Origin: Cololabis saira
Lineage: Eukaryota > Chordata > Actinopteri > Beloniformes > Belonidae
NCBI RefSeq assembly: GCF_033807715.1
Contig: NC_084599.1
Coordinates: 12,339,125-12,403,124 of the forward strand
Reading direction: 5' to 3'
Length of the DNA stretch: 64,000 bases
Numbering within the stretch: position 1 is the first letter of the stretch; each line of letters starts with the position of its first letter. A program made the position numbers and the translations under genes. The notes below the pieces were generated by a model. That model was given only the letters and a program-made list of their open reading frames with translations, ran no database searches and was not told the DNA's origin. Positions 1 through 13,000 of this stretch are shown one piece after another.

Positions 1-2100
1 AGGACAGTTGATGAATGAATATGAGCCCAAGCAATATGGAAAAATAAAATGAGATTTAAACTAGTGAACACCATACCTTGACTAAGAATCATTTTCCTTG
101 AAATAAAACACACTACACCCAGGTCTTCTTTCATTTTATTCACAGATTGTAAAACAAGCCTAAAATAACACTTTTTTTCAAATGATTTGGTCCCTCAAGT
201 CTCAATAGATTTGGATCAACAAAAGCAAAGTTGCTAAGAAAGCTCTTTTTTAAATTTTAAATTTAAAATTTTTTCTTGGAGAAATAAAGCAGCTTACTAA
301 CAAGCAAGGAATACATAAATACGTCCACTTTTTAAGAGTTAAATCTCACAAAATCTCATCACTGATATCATTCAAGCATTAAAGTATATTCCATAAAATA
401 CCAAAATAAGGTCATACCAATTATTTTGTCTTCTGTCTTCAACAAATGAGCATTAATTATCGCTTTGTACCATACAGCTGAGATAAGATGATGATTTTGT
501 ACTACAATGTTAACTCTCATGCAGACTTACACATGGCTATGCATCAATGAACTTGACAGGCTACTGCTTCGTATACAAAAACCATATGCCACAGTGTCCC
601 TACTTTTCAAGCATCTGTCTAAATCTAATGAAAAACATTAGTTTAGTCTAGTTCTCACGACATTGTGCTTTTTATACACAGCAAAGTCTAATATTTGTAC
701 AGATGCACTGATTCTTATTCAATCAGTATGGCCATTTTCTTTGTGGCTGTTGCACTGTTGTCTCATAGGGGCTCAGTCTGGAGATGTTTTGCCTTTTGAT
801 TTATTGAATATGCAGTCGTCTACCCCTTTCATCTGGACTGTGAGCATGTGTTGAATCATTTTCCTCGTCCAGAAGGCACTGCTGCCAACATAAAATAGAA
901 AGGGTTACTGGTATTCTATTTCCCCTCCTGCTGAATTGCACCCTCATGCATCATTTGCTGGTACAAAATTTTTCGGGACATAATGGTTCAGTGGCCAATG
1001 TGAATGAAAGAAGAGAGCAATAAAAACACAAGGCTCTCTGCTCGTTATTTGCATTACACCTCTTTTCATCTCAGTCATGTGTGGAACGCAACTTCCACCT
1101 ACTTAGCTACCAGGAGAGACTCCTTTCATGCACAGGAGAAAGATCTAATCTGGGCAGAAAAGGAAAGGAGCATCATAATCATCCACCCAAACAAAGAGAG
1201 GAGGGTTTTTATTTTGTTGCCCACTTCACATCAGTCTCTTAAATAAACTTGGGTCAGAGATGTAAAGAACAAGGAAAAGGAGGTGAGAGATGCAATAATG
1301 ACTTTCCTTTCCCACTTATGATTATTATTCAACACCATTTTCTGCAGTGGTCCCCTGCACAAGGGAGACAAAGATCCCTAAGGCGAAGATGAGAGAGAAA
1401 CCACATTACAATCAACTAAGAGTGCTGAGGATGTAAAATCAGACTGTTAACATATTGTAAAAGCTCCTCTCTTCACCCACGAGACATAATCTGAAGATGT
1501 GAATTTATCTGAATGAGCAGCCCCAGTTTTTACAAATAAATGAGGGAACTATGAGAATGTCAGGGTTGGAAGCATGAGAAAATATGACTCTTATGAATTA
1601 AATACACAGGAAATGCCCCTCAGTTGCCTTGACCGTCGCTGTAAACCTGTGCACAAAACAGTGTCTGCTTTTCTTGTTAAGATAGGCACATCATGTCCAT
1701 GATGCTTAAAGTGCTAAGAGCTTATTGAGTTGTACAATATTTATATCTGTGACTAGTTGAGAGTCATCATGCCAGACTACTCAGGTCCGTCTAGTTTGAC
1801 AGTTGTCTGTGAGTGCAGCATCAGTCCCACTCTACCATGCCACGCTGTCAGTTTTCATTGTCACTTTAGCAAAGCAGATATACAAAAATATATAACTGCC
1901 CATTAATCAGACAAATAAGAAGTAAACAAGAAATTTGTCACAAAAGTGAGAAGCTATTTCAGTCCAAAATACAGCTGATCACAACTAGTTACACACTTGA
2001 AATCAAAACTATTTCAAATTTTAAAATTCTGGAAAAACTTCCCTGCCATTTGATCAGACTTTTCTTCATTTTATTGGGTCCTAACCAGGAGACTGGGAAT
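1..2100. other. AT-rich stretch without recognised gene
   Basis: I see no exon with a credible protein match and no splice-flanked open frame here. The stretch lies beyond the 3' end of cbarp. In other vertebrates STK11 comes next on this side, in tail-to-tail orientation, so part of its 3' untranslated region could reach into this stretch. Nothing in the sequence confirms that. Confidence 0.4.
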
Positions 2101-2110
2101 CACTCTAGAC

Positions 2111-2350
2111 CACATGTGTCTACTCAAGGCCCGCGGGCAGAATCCGGACCGCCATAATTATTTATGTGGCCCTCTAGAGATTAAAAGTCATAATTGCCTA
2201 AACAAAGCAGCCGCTATCCGTCATGCAGCAACCTTAAGTACCGTCACAGCCGGCCCTTTGAGCTCATTCGAGATCTTGATGTGGTCTGAAATGAAAATGA
2301 GTTTCACATCCCTTTCTATAGACAGTATGAGCCTTCTCATGTAGTTTCTA
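2111..2350. mobile_element. Degraded hAT-like non-autonomous element end
   Basis: The stretch resembles the terminal part of a common fish hAT-type element, with its 'ctcaaggcccgcgggc' and 'tttatgtggccctc' blocks. The reading frame across it is not a recognisable transposase. No target-site duplication could be paired, so the boundaries are approximate and the family call rests on remembered consensus. Confidence 0.4.
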
Positions 2351-2696
2351 TAAGTTCTGGTCAAGTTCCTTGAAGTTAACACACACTGAATTGATTTCTT
2401 TTTTTTGCCTCATATAGTTTTCACAGATTTATTGGGGCTTTAATTAATTCGTTTGTTCGTAAATTCCCTATAACAATTTATCATCAAATAATGTGCAACT
2501 GCAGCACTGCTAGCTCACTTTCGTCTCCAGTTCGGTAGCTTTCCACTTGTTGACTAGCACCTGGTTTCACAGTGGATCATTGAGAACAGAGGCCGTACCG
2601 CCCTCACCTTCACTTATTCATACCAGAGACTGGAAGGACAGCAATGGATACAGAAACAGAAAACAGACACAGAATCAGATCATGATAAAGATCATA

Positions 2697-3108
<412 letters not shown>

Positions 3109-3119
3109 TATTTCATTAT

Positions 3120-3810
3120 TTCATTTCATTTCTATCCTTTTCAAATTTTGATTTACATATTTGTTCATCAGCAAACTTAAAAATGAAACATAAAACACCT
3201 TTGTAATAATAACACTGGCGGATTTCTCATGAATCCGTTTCCAAACGGATAAAGTGGTTTGTACGTCTAACGCAGCACAAAAGGGGGTGTTTTTCAGGTT
3301 AAAATCTCAGTTTCAAGTTCACCTGAAGGAATAAGTATAAGTTACTTTTACAAACTGTCATCTAGCTATGGCAGTCTCTCATCTGTACTATCAGCAAATA
3401 TTCTTTTGCAGCAACTGTGTATAACCTCATGGCACACTTCAACAATAATGAAACTACTCACAGAGCTACAGTGGACATCATTGTCCAGCAGTAGCCGAGG
3501 CAACAGGACTCAAGAAAGTCTCAAAAAAGACTCGGGCAAGAGAAAAAAGTGAGTGACCGAGCGGGAGATGGTGAATCTTGGGCAGTGTCTTAGAGGCAAC
3601 TTCCCCTCCAGGTCTATAAGGGACATATTGAGCTAATACTGTCATTATTTCCTTTGTGCTGTTTTAATTATTGAATGATTTAAAGCAGATCTTTGCAGTG
3701 TCTTCATGGGTCTAGAGCTCATCATTCAAGCTATACACATAAAGAATTGAAGACAAATCAAACAGAAATGTCCAGAAATGAGCCTGACAAGGTGGAGGAA
3801 TGACGCCCTG
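3120..3810 (-). other. cbarp: Probable 3' untranslated region of cbarp
   Basis: This is AT-rich sequence directly after the cbarp stop codon on the minus strand. The closest polyadenylation-like signal is an ATTAAA variant at 3663-3668, about 145 bp past the stop. No canonical AATAAA was noticed before the microsatellite. The true transcript end is not determined by the sequence. Confidence 0.35.
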
Positions 3811-5338
3811 CTACACTGGGCTGTGGTCTGGAGAGGCATGTGTGGCTGTCATTGTCACACACTCTGTGGCTGTGTCCTTGGTCCTGCGAAGGCTTGTGTA
3901 AAGCCTCTCATTCAGATTAGAAGTCAGTTTGTCTGTGAGCTCTGCTGTGATAGTTTGTGGTCCGTAGCCCGAGGAATCAGGTGGCTGGGGGAGCGAGCGC
4001 TCGTCCAGGGGGTCGGGAGGATGCACGTACCGTTTACCGTCCTCCTGAGAGTCAGCATGCCCAATCAGCCCTCCATCTTTTCCAGAGATGGAGGGATGAA
4101 GTGGTGGAGGAGAGTGAGATGTGTGGACTCCAGAGTCTGTGAAGGCGACGCCCTGCTTCTTGTTCTTTCCTACATTCCGCATTGTCGTTGACTCTACCTT
4201 TGGAGTTTCGGGAGTGCTGCCTGTTCCGTCGCTGGTCTCCTCGTCAGGAGCACTGACGATGCGGGGCAGTGTACTGTGGTAGCTTGTGTCGAGGGGGTAA
4301 TTGACGCTGTCCCCCCTCCGGAGTGGGGTTCGCTGTCTTTCGAAGGAGGATTGGAAGTGTCTGACACCAGGGTCGCTCCACTGTTTGTGGCGCTGCCACT
4401 GCTTGCGTAGGTGGATTCGGGAGCGGTGCTTTCTCGGGGACTCCTGCTGGTCAAACTGAGGGTCATGACGGAGAAACTCGTGGAAGAGAGCGTCCGTCTT
4501 CTCGTCTATGCTGTAGTCGCGATGGTGCAAAGTTAGTGGCTGTGGCAAAGGTTGCACAGGTTGCACAGCCTCTCGAGGTGTGAGCATCTGGCCGTATGGC
4601 AACCAGCTCAATGAACCAGCACCTGTTTCAATGGAAACTACTTTAGTGGCACCCAGTAATGACTCATCTTCAGGTTCCTCCTCAAAGAGATGAGACTCAA
4701 AACTTTCCCCGATCGTGCCCGTTCGCCCTGCATTGGTAAAATGGTGCCTTTTCTCGTGAGCTGTTCTTTCCTTTGGGCTGCCAGTAATACTACTGCTCCC
4801 AAACAGTCGCAAGTCTTCTGGACCCCGAGACGGAACCTCTATTGACGCATAGCCACTGTCCATCTGTAACAACTTACGAGTCCCTGATTCTCCATCACTA
4901 CCCCCTGATTCTGTGCTTCCTTCTTTCCTCTTTCTTGACTCCTGTGCCAACTTTTCCTCCATATACACAAAGAACTCTTTGTCATCCTCTCCAGCCTCTG
5001 CTTCATCCCCTAAATCCTGAGATGGATAGCTAGGAAGCCCTCCTCTTTCTGTGTCCGTGCGGCCGCCCAGCGAGCACACACTGTCAGCATCACTGCAGAC
5101 TGAGTTCCTGTCGTTGTTGCTGCTCTGGTCAGAGGCTGCATACTGTTCAAGTGTTGCACGTAGTGTCCAAATGTCTCGGTAAAGTGACTGGGGATCCTGG
5201 GGTTGGAGGGCGTCCGGGAGGTTGCCACTCTCCCTCTTTACCACGGAGAGTACTTCTTCTTGGGGATCAGGGGACAGGCCAATCACCCCTGGTCCACCAT
5301 GGCTGTAGCTGGGCTCTACCATCACCTCTACCTCTACC
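3811..5338 (-). CDS. cbarp: cbarp last coding exon
   Basis: A single 1,528-bp exon encodes residues 339-847 and the stop codon. It is acidic and Ser/Pro-rich with low predicted order, and holds the conserved LLQMDSGYASIE, RDYSIDEKTDALFHEFLRHD, RKQWQRHKQWSDPG and LRRGDSV blocks. The open frame runs on past the acceptor (cactgcag) into hydrophobic intron sequence that is not part of the protein. Confidence 0.93.
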
Positions 5339-8300
5339 CTGCAGTGTACACACAGGGAGAGAGTTGAGACAAAAATAAAATAAAAAATAAAACAAGTTTT
5401 AAAAAAATGGGAGAAATAAATAAACATGCAACACAACTGTCCATCTCAGAGCATTCACCTACATAACACAGAGTGTTTACAGTGCACTGAATGGTTTTTA
5501 TGACTTGCGATGGTTGCTGCTGTAAGCTCTTGTAAAGCTGAAGCCATTCGAGCTTGGAAAATTTGCGGAAAATCCATGCATGGAACATGAGTAAATGAGC
5601 ATGAGTCTAATCAAATTTATTTGCTCATCACAGCTTCCTGGATATTTATATCGTATTACACAAATCAGGGAACAGCGATAAGAAATACTGGGATTTTTAT
5701 GTGATATTGAAAACACAGAGGATGATTGGTTCTGTTTGCTGTCTACACTAATGTTGTGAAAAATTTGCATTGCTATAGTTTTGAATTCAAAATAACGACG
5801 GTGAACTTTTGAAAACATCTTGACATTTTCAGACCATGTCAGCAATGGAATGGTGTCTTATGCCAGATATAAACCCTGAGTCCCTCTTCTCCCCTCCACT
5901 CTGGGAAAAATAAATAAAAAAGCACTCTGGGAATCCCCCTGCATCCTGCTTCAAACATGAAATTGGTCTTGAAAGACCTCTTTTTTAGTGGGATGTCTCT
6001 ATATAAAGCTCAAACTGTGGTGATAGAATGTTTCAGCAGTTACTCAACATGGATCCAGATATACTATGGCTTTGTGCCTGGCCCCAACTCTGCTTTGGCT
6101 TTAAAACAATTACTGTTAAATTTTTCAAGAGGGCAGAACGTTAAATTAGCGACTGACATGCATGGACAATGGATTTTTTTCATTTGGCTCTGTTGCATAT
6201 GAATTTATAGGAGTTTCACTGACAGAGTGCAGAATGGTGTCCTGGGACTATATAAATGAACTGTGCAGATTTATTCATAAAGGCTTTCACTTACATTTTT
6301 CATGTATGTCTCAACACAAGGCAGTTGGGCATCTAATTTAATTATTTGAAATGTTAAAAAGCATATATTAGCTGACAACCAATCTTATCTTAAATGTGAG
6401 GACAGTTGACTAAAGTTATGCATCACCTTCTATCTTCTGAACAAAAAAAATATGTGTTTGTTGGTTTTGTTCAAATGGAAACATTGTAACATGTCAGTAT
6501 TGTCCAGGGCTACAGGGGAAAATAATGTTACTAAATGGTGAGGATCCAATGATACACCAGCAAGTTGAAATTCACAACAACATTTAATTCTCTGGAAATA
6601 TAGCCGTCTACAGTACTTTAAGAGGGCGGCAGGTGGTCGTGGTAGCTAGGTGTTGAATCCAAAAGATTTTCCTTATTATTTTTTTTTTTGCTATATGTCA
6701 GACTTTAATGCCTGCTCCTGGTTAACTGCTCTGCTCATGTTTGAAATTACATGGTTGTGGCTGTGTTTACAAATCACCGCAGTTTCAGGATATCACCCTC
6801 AGTTACTTGTGGATACTCACCTTGGTACTGTTTCCGATATGCAAACAACTACTAAGTTTGCCAACTTGCCAAATCTGGACAATTTTTAATTTCAATTTTC
6901 TTAAGACAATGAAGACTAATAGTAAAACATTGACACACAAAAAACAAAAAATGTGTGGTCTAGTTAAAAATAATCTTCAATGACATTTTGACAGTTCATC
7001 GTGACAAATACATGTATTGCTTTTTTATCCCTGCTTGTCTGTCCTGAGGAATCAGCCTCTGAGAGTTCAGCAAGTGAGAGCGTATTGGAACATGAACTAG
7101 CTTCCTGTAAATCATTAACATAGCCCATCTACCTGCAGTAAAGAAATGAGTGCAAGGCAGCAAAGCAGTGGACAGGATGAATGGCAAGGGAATTAAAGAT
7201 ACCTGCCGAGGGAAGTGGGTGGCGGGGACGGAGACGAGAGGAGGTGGGTAGTTGGCTGGCTTGAACGGTAGGGAACATCCTGGGTGCGGGCGATATACTG
7301 AATGAGGTCAATGTGGTGGGCATCATTGTCGTCCTGCTCCATGCTCTCACTGGCGGCTCTCTGGCGCTGGAACTGCCTCCTCTTTGGAGATCCTGGATCA
7401 ACCAAACATGAAGAAAGAAGCATGAGTCCTACAAGTTGTGTGACAGCAGGAGTGAAGTTACACTTAATTCAGAGAAAAGCTTCAATCAACTGTTGGGATT
7501 TCTGCAGGGGATTTTTTTTTCTTTCTTCTTTTTTTTTCTGCTTCTTTGGCACATCTAGGGGAGAGCGAGGAAGAGTGTGTGTGTATGTCGTGTGGAAGGG
7601 AGCGGCAGGGAGGATTCACTCAGGGGCTCAAATTGATTTGGAACGACCAAACTTTGCGTCACTGAGCCATCTGTTTAGAGCCCTTGTGTGTGTAAATCCA
7701 GCTCAGTGAAAAGGCAGCTCGCAGTTGGTTGCCGGAGCTCACTGATAAACCATTGTCTGTTTACCAAAAAAGAATATTGACAAAAATATGTGACACACGA
7801 AAAACTGGGAAAAATACAAATCTAAAAATACTAATAGTATAATCACATTTTCCTGGAGCAGCTGTCGCAGAACTGGAAAGGACTGTTGAACTCTAGCACT
7901 ACATTTGCACCGATCTTTTTTCTAAAATAGATATTCAACATAAACACACCTTATCAGTACTCGAGTTGTAAAAAACAATCAGGGGGGATGGTGGATTTTA
8001 TCATATGGGGACAGATAATTTGTGATGATTACAAATAATATAATATATTACAAATAATAGCAGTGACCAAAACACCTGCAGAAATACTGCAGGAATGACA
8101 TAGCAGCAGTTAAATGCAGCCTTCTGTAAGCTTTAAATATCCACTGGGCTTACATCAAATACATCAAAACACAACAATAAAAAACACTTTTCTGAACTTA
8201 TCAATATGACTCTGTCCTTCACAGGATAAGTAAAGTGGATCACTGCAAAAACTCAAAATCTTAACAAGAATATTTGTCTTATTTCTAGTTAAAATGTCTA

Positions 8301-10018
8301 ATTTTAGTAAAAAAAATCTCATTACACTTAAAAAAGACTCATCACTGGAAAAAACTAAAATGTTTTCACCTGTTTCAAGTAGATTTTCACTTGAAATAAG
8401 TAGAAAAATCTGCCAGTGGAAAAATATTTATTTGCTTGTAATGAGAAGATAAATCTTGTCCCACTGGCAGATTTTCCTACTTATTTCAAGTGAAAATTTA
8501 CTTGAAACAGGTGAAAATGGTTAAATAAGTTATTTTTCTGGTGATGACTCTAAATGTTGAAATAGCAGTAAAACCACATTCATTGATGAAATGACATAAG
8601 GGATGGAAAGAGGGGATGGCAGTTTTACAGGGGGGATGATTTTGACCGTTTTTATTTCAGGGGGGGATGCCATCCCCCCTCATCCCCCCTCAACTCCAGT
8701 ACTGCACCTTATAACATAAAGGATCCGTTACCTCTTGTGTCCAGACTGGAGGCTCTCTGGCTGCTGTCCAGCTTCCATTTCTTTATCTTCAAGTAAGGAC
8801 TGGCCCCCTCCAGGCTAGCATGCCGCCGTAGTTTTGTGAGGAACTGCAGGACGGGCCTCGGGCTCCCCGCGCTGCCGCCAGGAGAGGAGCCGTTACCCAC
8901 CAAGTCCCCTTTGCCAACACTGACACTGCTGCCTCTGCCTCGGGGCCCCACTGCCATCATCTCAATCTGAGGAGAGAAAGAAAAATGTGGTCAGACAGAA
9001 AACCTGCCAAGAGCTGTAGTCTGTGTATAATCCTCTCTGACAGTGAGGTTCTATACAGGCTTCCATGTTTACCAATCAGCCTTCATTCTTTTTGATCAGG
9101 CTGCGTGACCCTCTAATTTCCATGGGGATGACTCACTGCTTGACTGGGTGGTAGGTGTAAAAACTGTGCGACTTAAAGGGGACCTATTATGAAAAACACG
9201 TTTTTTCTTGCTTTAACATATATAAAGTGGTCTCCCCTCAGCCTGCCAACTCAGAGAAGGAGGAAAGCAACCAAATTCTGCAGTGTCTGTACAGCCGCCC
9301 GGATGAGCTGTCCAGTGTGATGTGGCTTCTACGAGCCGTTCAGTTTCTGCTCCTGTCATTACGTAACCAAAATGCAATTTGCATCGGTTGTTCTCCGATG
9401 CGTGAAACCACGGCCACAACTAACTCCACCGGCCGGAGCTTCCACCATTTTTTCGTAGCGGTGTATCGCGTCATTCAGGCAGCCAATCAGCACAGAACCT
9501 CATTATCATAGCCCCGCCCACTCAGAATCCCGCATAGATAATGAGGTTAGAGAATGAGATAATGAAGACATGGCTCAGAGGCTGAATTTCTAATTTATTT
9601 AGCAAAAACAATCAAAAGCTTGTTTTTAAGACATTCAAGGTCTGTTTAAAATAGATATTAGATGCCATAATAGGTCCCCTTTAAGAAAAATGCACCACTC
9701 TACACATAATCAATGATTACACCATGTTAACCTATATTCCTAAATCTTTTGCCTGGTTTTTGAAAATAAGAACTCTATGTTTGGGTTATGTATTTACGGT
9801 TTTAATTGTGCATGTTTTGAAATACATTATATTACAACTTAGTCAGAAGTGACGTACAGAGATGGAGCTTGGCTCTTTGGTGCCAAGACCCACATTGCTC
9901 TCACAGAAGCTGGTGTCCACCACAGAGTTGAGAGCATCTCCAGGGAGGGCTCCGCTGGGATTTACACTCAAGCTTGTCAAGGCTGTTTGTGGAAGAGGAC
10001 ACAGCATTGGCTAAAGGG

Positions 10019-10099
<81 letters not shown>

Positions 10100-13000
10100 C
10101 ATTTACACACATGCACACACATAAAACAAAATATGTTACCTCATGTATCATCATATAGGATTTTTTTTTGTACTCATGTTTAATTAAGCAATGCAGGTTC
10201 TCACCTGGAAGATGGAAAGTGCTGACTTAGCAACAGGGCGCGTTGTCATGGTAATGGTATTTTCAGCAGAGTCACACTCATGGATGGTAACTATCTTAAG
10301 GGCTGGGGGAGGAATGTGGAGGTTCGTGAGCCGGGCATTCTTCAGGTGATGGAAGTCGCCCTCGGTCAGAGTGTACCTGGGCCGGGTAAACACAAGTTTC
10401 AAACGCTTGTAATATGTTTTTAAATTCTGAGGGCTATTATTGTGTAAGGAATAGACAGTCCAGGAGCAACGTGTCTTTACAGCTGCCTGCCACAGCTACA
10501 AAGGATTATGGATCTGGCCTTGAAAAGTAATTTCTAATGGCAAATGTGCATATTAGACTTTCAGGCTGAATTTGATTTAGATTTTTAGATTTAGATTTAT
10601 TTATTTGCACAGTTACACATTACACAAATAAAATTACCAACTTTACAAATTGAAGTGCAGGAAGAGGCGAAACCTCAAAAGAGCTTATCAGGTGCCTCCA
10701 CCTATAGTTAACATAAAATCTAATATCATACTTATAAAAACAAAATATACAAATGAGCAGTTAGAAATCTATAGACGATAGAAATTAAAGGAAAATTACA
10801 AAGATTTTACACAAAAGAAAAATGATCGGATATATGAAAAACGATAGAGTACAATTTAATAATTAAGAAACAAACAAAAAAATAAACGACTAAATAACAA
10901 ACAAAATGAACAAAAACAAAAAATAATTTCAAGGAGATTACACAAGACGATAAAATGTTTCAACACATCCATTACTTATGCCGGAGCAGTTCCATTTACA
11001 AAAAACAAAAATTAAGTGGTGTTTCAGACATCCTTTAAAACCTTGTACAGTAATTCCTTCTTAACGTCAATGTCAAAGTAAACTGGATGCAGTAAGATTT
11101 AGATCTAAGAAGGGTTAAAGCATTTTGTGTAAGAGTCGAGTGCAGCATCAAAAGATAAAAGAGACCTATATATATATATAAATAATTTGGGTTTGTGTAT
11201 GTGATGTCTGTCTGACCTGCGGCCCTTCTCCTGTGTTTTCTTGCCATGATCAAAGAGCGCAGCCTCATTGAAGGAGACACGGCGGCCGGTGGGGCCCGTG
11301 GACAGGAAGCGCTCTGTCTCTTGGTCGTGAGAGCTGGACATAGACAGGCACTCTGACTCATCCACCCTGATAGTGATTTCTAGACAGAAGAAATAACACA
11401 CAGCATCAACAGATAATCATAGATAGATGGAATAATGAAGGAAGAGAGATGACATAAGATAAAAGAAAAAGTATAGGAGCACAAACTTTAATGATATAAT
11501 ATATAAGTAAGTGGTTAATCACCCTACTTCTTCCGTACAAAACTAAAATGACTAACCGATATTCATATATATACATTTATGCTTCCTTGCTTACATAGTC
11601 TTTGCATGTGTGCACTTTGACGGAGCTGCGGCCTAATTCCACTGTACATGTACATTGATAATAAAGGCTTTCTATTCTATTCTATTCTATTCTATTCTAT
11701 TCTATTCTATTCATAATCACCGAAGGATGACTCTCACTGACTTTGTGGATCTTTTAGCATTTTTATCCAGTGCCATCTGCAGTCTAATTTAGTGACTTTT
11801 TTTTCTGGTCCTTTAAAAATGACTGGTACCAGATTTAAAAAAGTCTTTGGGGATCACCTTAGCTTGTAGAAGCAACATGAAGTTAATATTAAGTTAAACA
11901 TCTTAATAATTACTTCATGGATTGTCAGGAAATCCAGTACAGACCTTTCTGGTCTCTTCAGGATGAACTTAAAACATTTTTTGGATGTAGATTTTGGTCC
12001 ATGCAATGCTAATGTTGATTCTAAAGTGAATCCATCGACAGTAGATCTCTGCCCATCACACATTTATGGTATTATGATTTCAGACATGTGAGGACTTTCC
12101 TCATTACTTGACATGCTGTTGTTTTTCTAAGATATTCAGTGTTGCCCACATTATACAAAAAGGTCCTGTGTAACAAAAGAAATGTGGTGTGGGTATCGCA
12201 GCATAAAGTAAAAATCTTGCTGTGGCGTCATCTCATGTCTATGGTGCATCGTGGTGGATACGCACGACTGGAGAATCCGAGTGACCGCAAAACGGTACCG
12301 TTTGATGAGTTATTGATAGGGATATGACAATAGTACTGCTTGCATTGAAAAATCTTCTCTTTATGTAAATAATTGTGTATTAATTCAGCTTCTAGAGTTC
12401 TGGGATCATGTTGCTATGACAACCCAAGTCAAGAACGCTGCTTCAGGTGGGAGGAGACAGGTAGAAACTCTTTTCTTTATGGTGAACCTTCCAGCAAGGA
12501 AGGTCCCTTCATGGAGTCAGTTACCATGGTAACAGACTTGAGGTAAAACTAACCTCGCTTTCTGGAAGAGATAAACCCCAACTCTGGGTTACACAGGGTT
12601 TCAAGAATAACTGCTTTCTGGAACAGACCCCAACTCACTTATGCCCCTTTTGCACTAGTATCACTTCAGCTCGGTTCTACCCGTTTTGCGCTTTCGCACT
12701 AGGGCTGAGACGGGTAGAGCCGCTCCAAGCCGATACCTTTTTCTGTAACCATTTCAGCGAGGTTCTATAGCGGGCTGAGCAGGGACTATTTCTGAGGTCA
12801 CCACCCTCCACGCCTCTGATTGGTCGGGGGTGGGGCCGCCAAACGTTTGAATCAGGAAGCGGGAGTCAGAGCAAGGCGACTCGCGGCTCGCGGCGATTTT
12901 ATTATAAAGCGCAAAATGTCTGTTTGGTGATCCAACTCTGAGGTGCAGATGTTCATAAACCTGGTGGCTGTCGAGAAAAAATTTAAAAAGGGATGTAGAC

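Noticed and set aside
3778..4191. Plus-strand frame of 137 codons
   Set aside because: It lies opposite the last cbarp exon and has no family resemblance; it is a shadow of that coding sequence.
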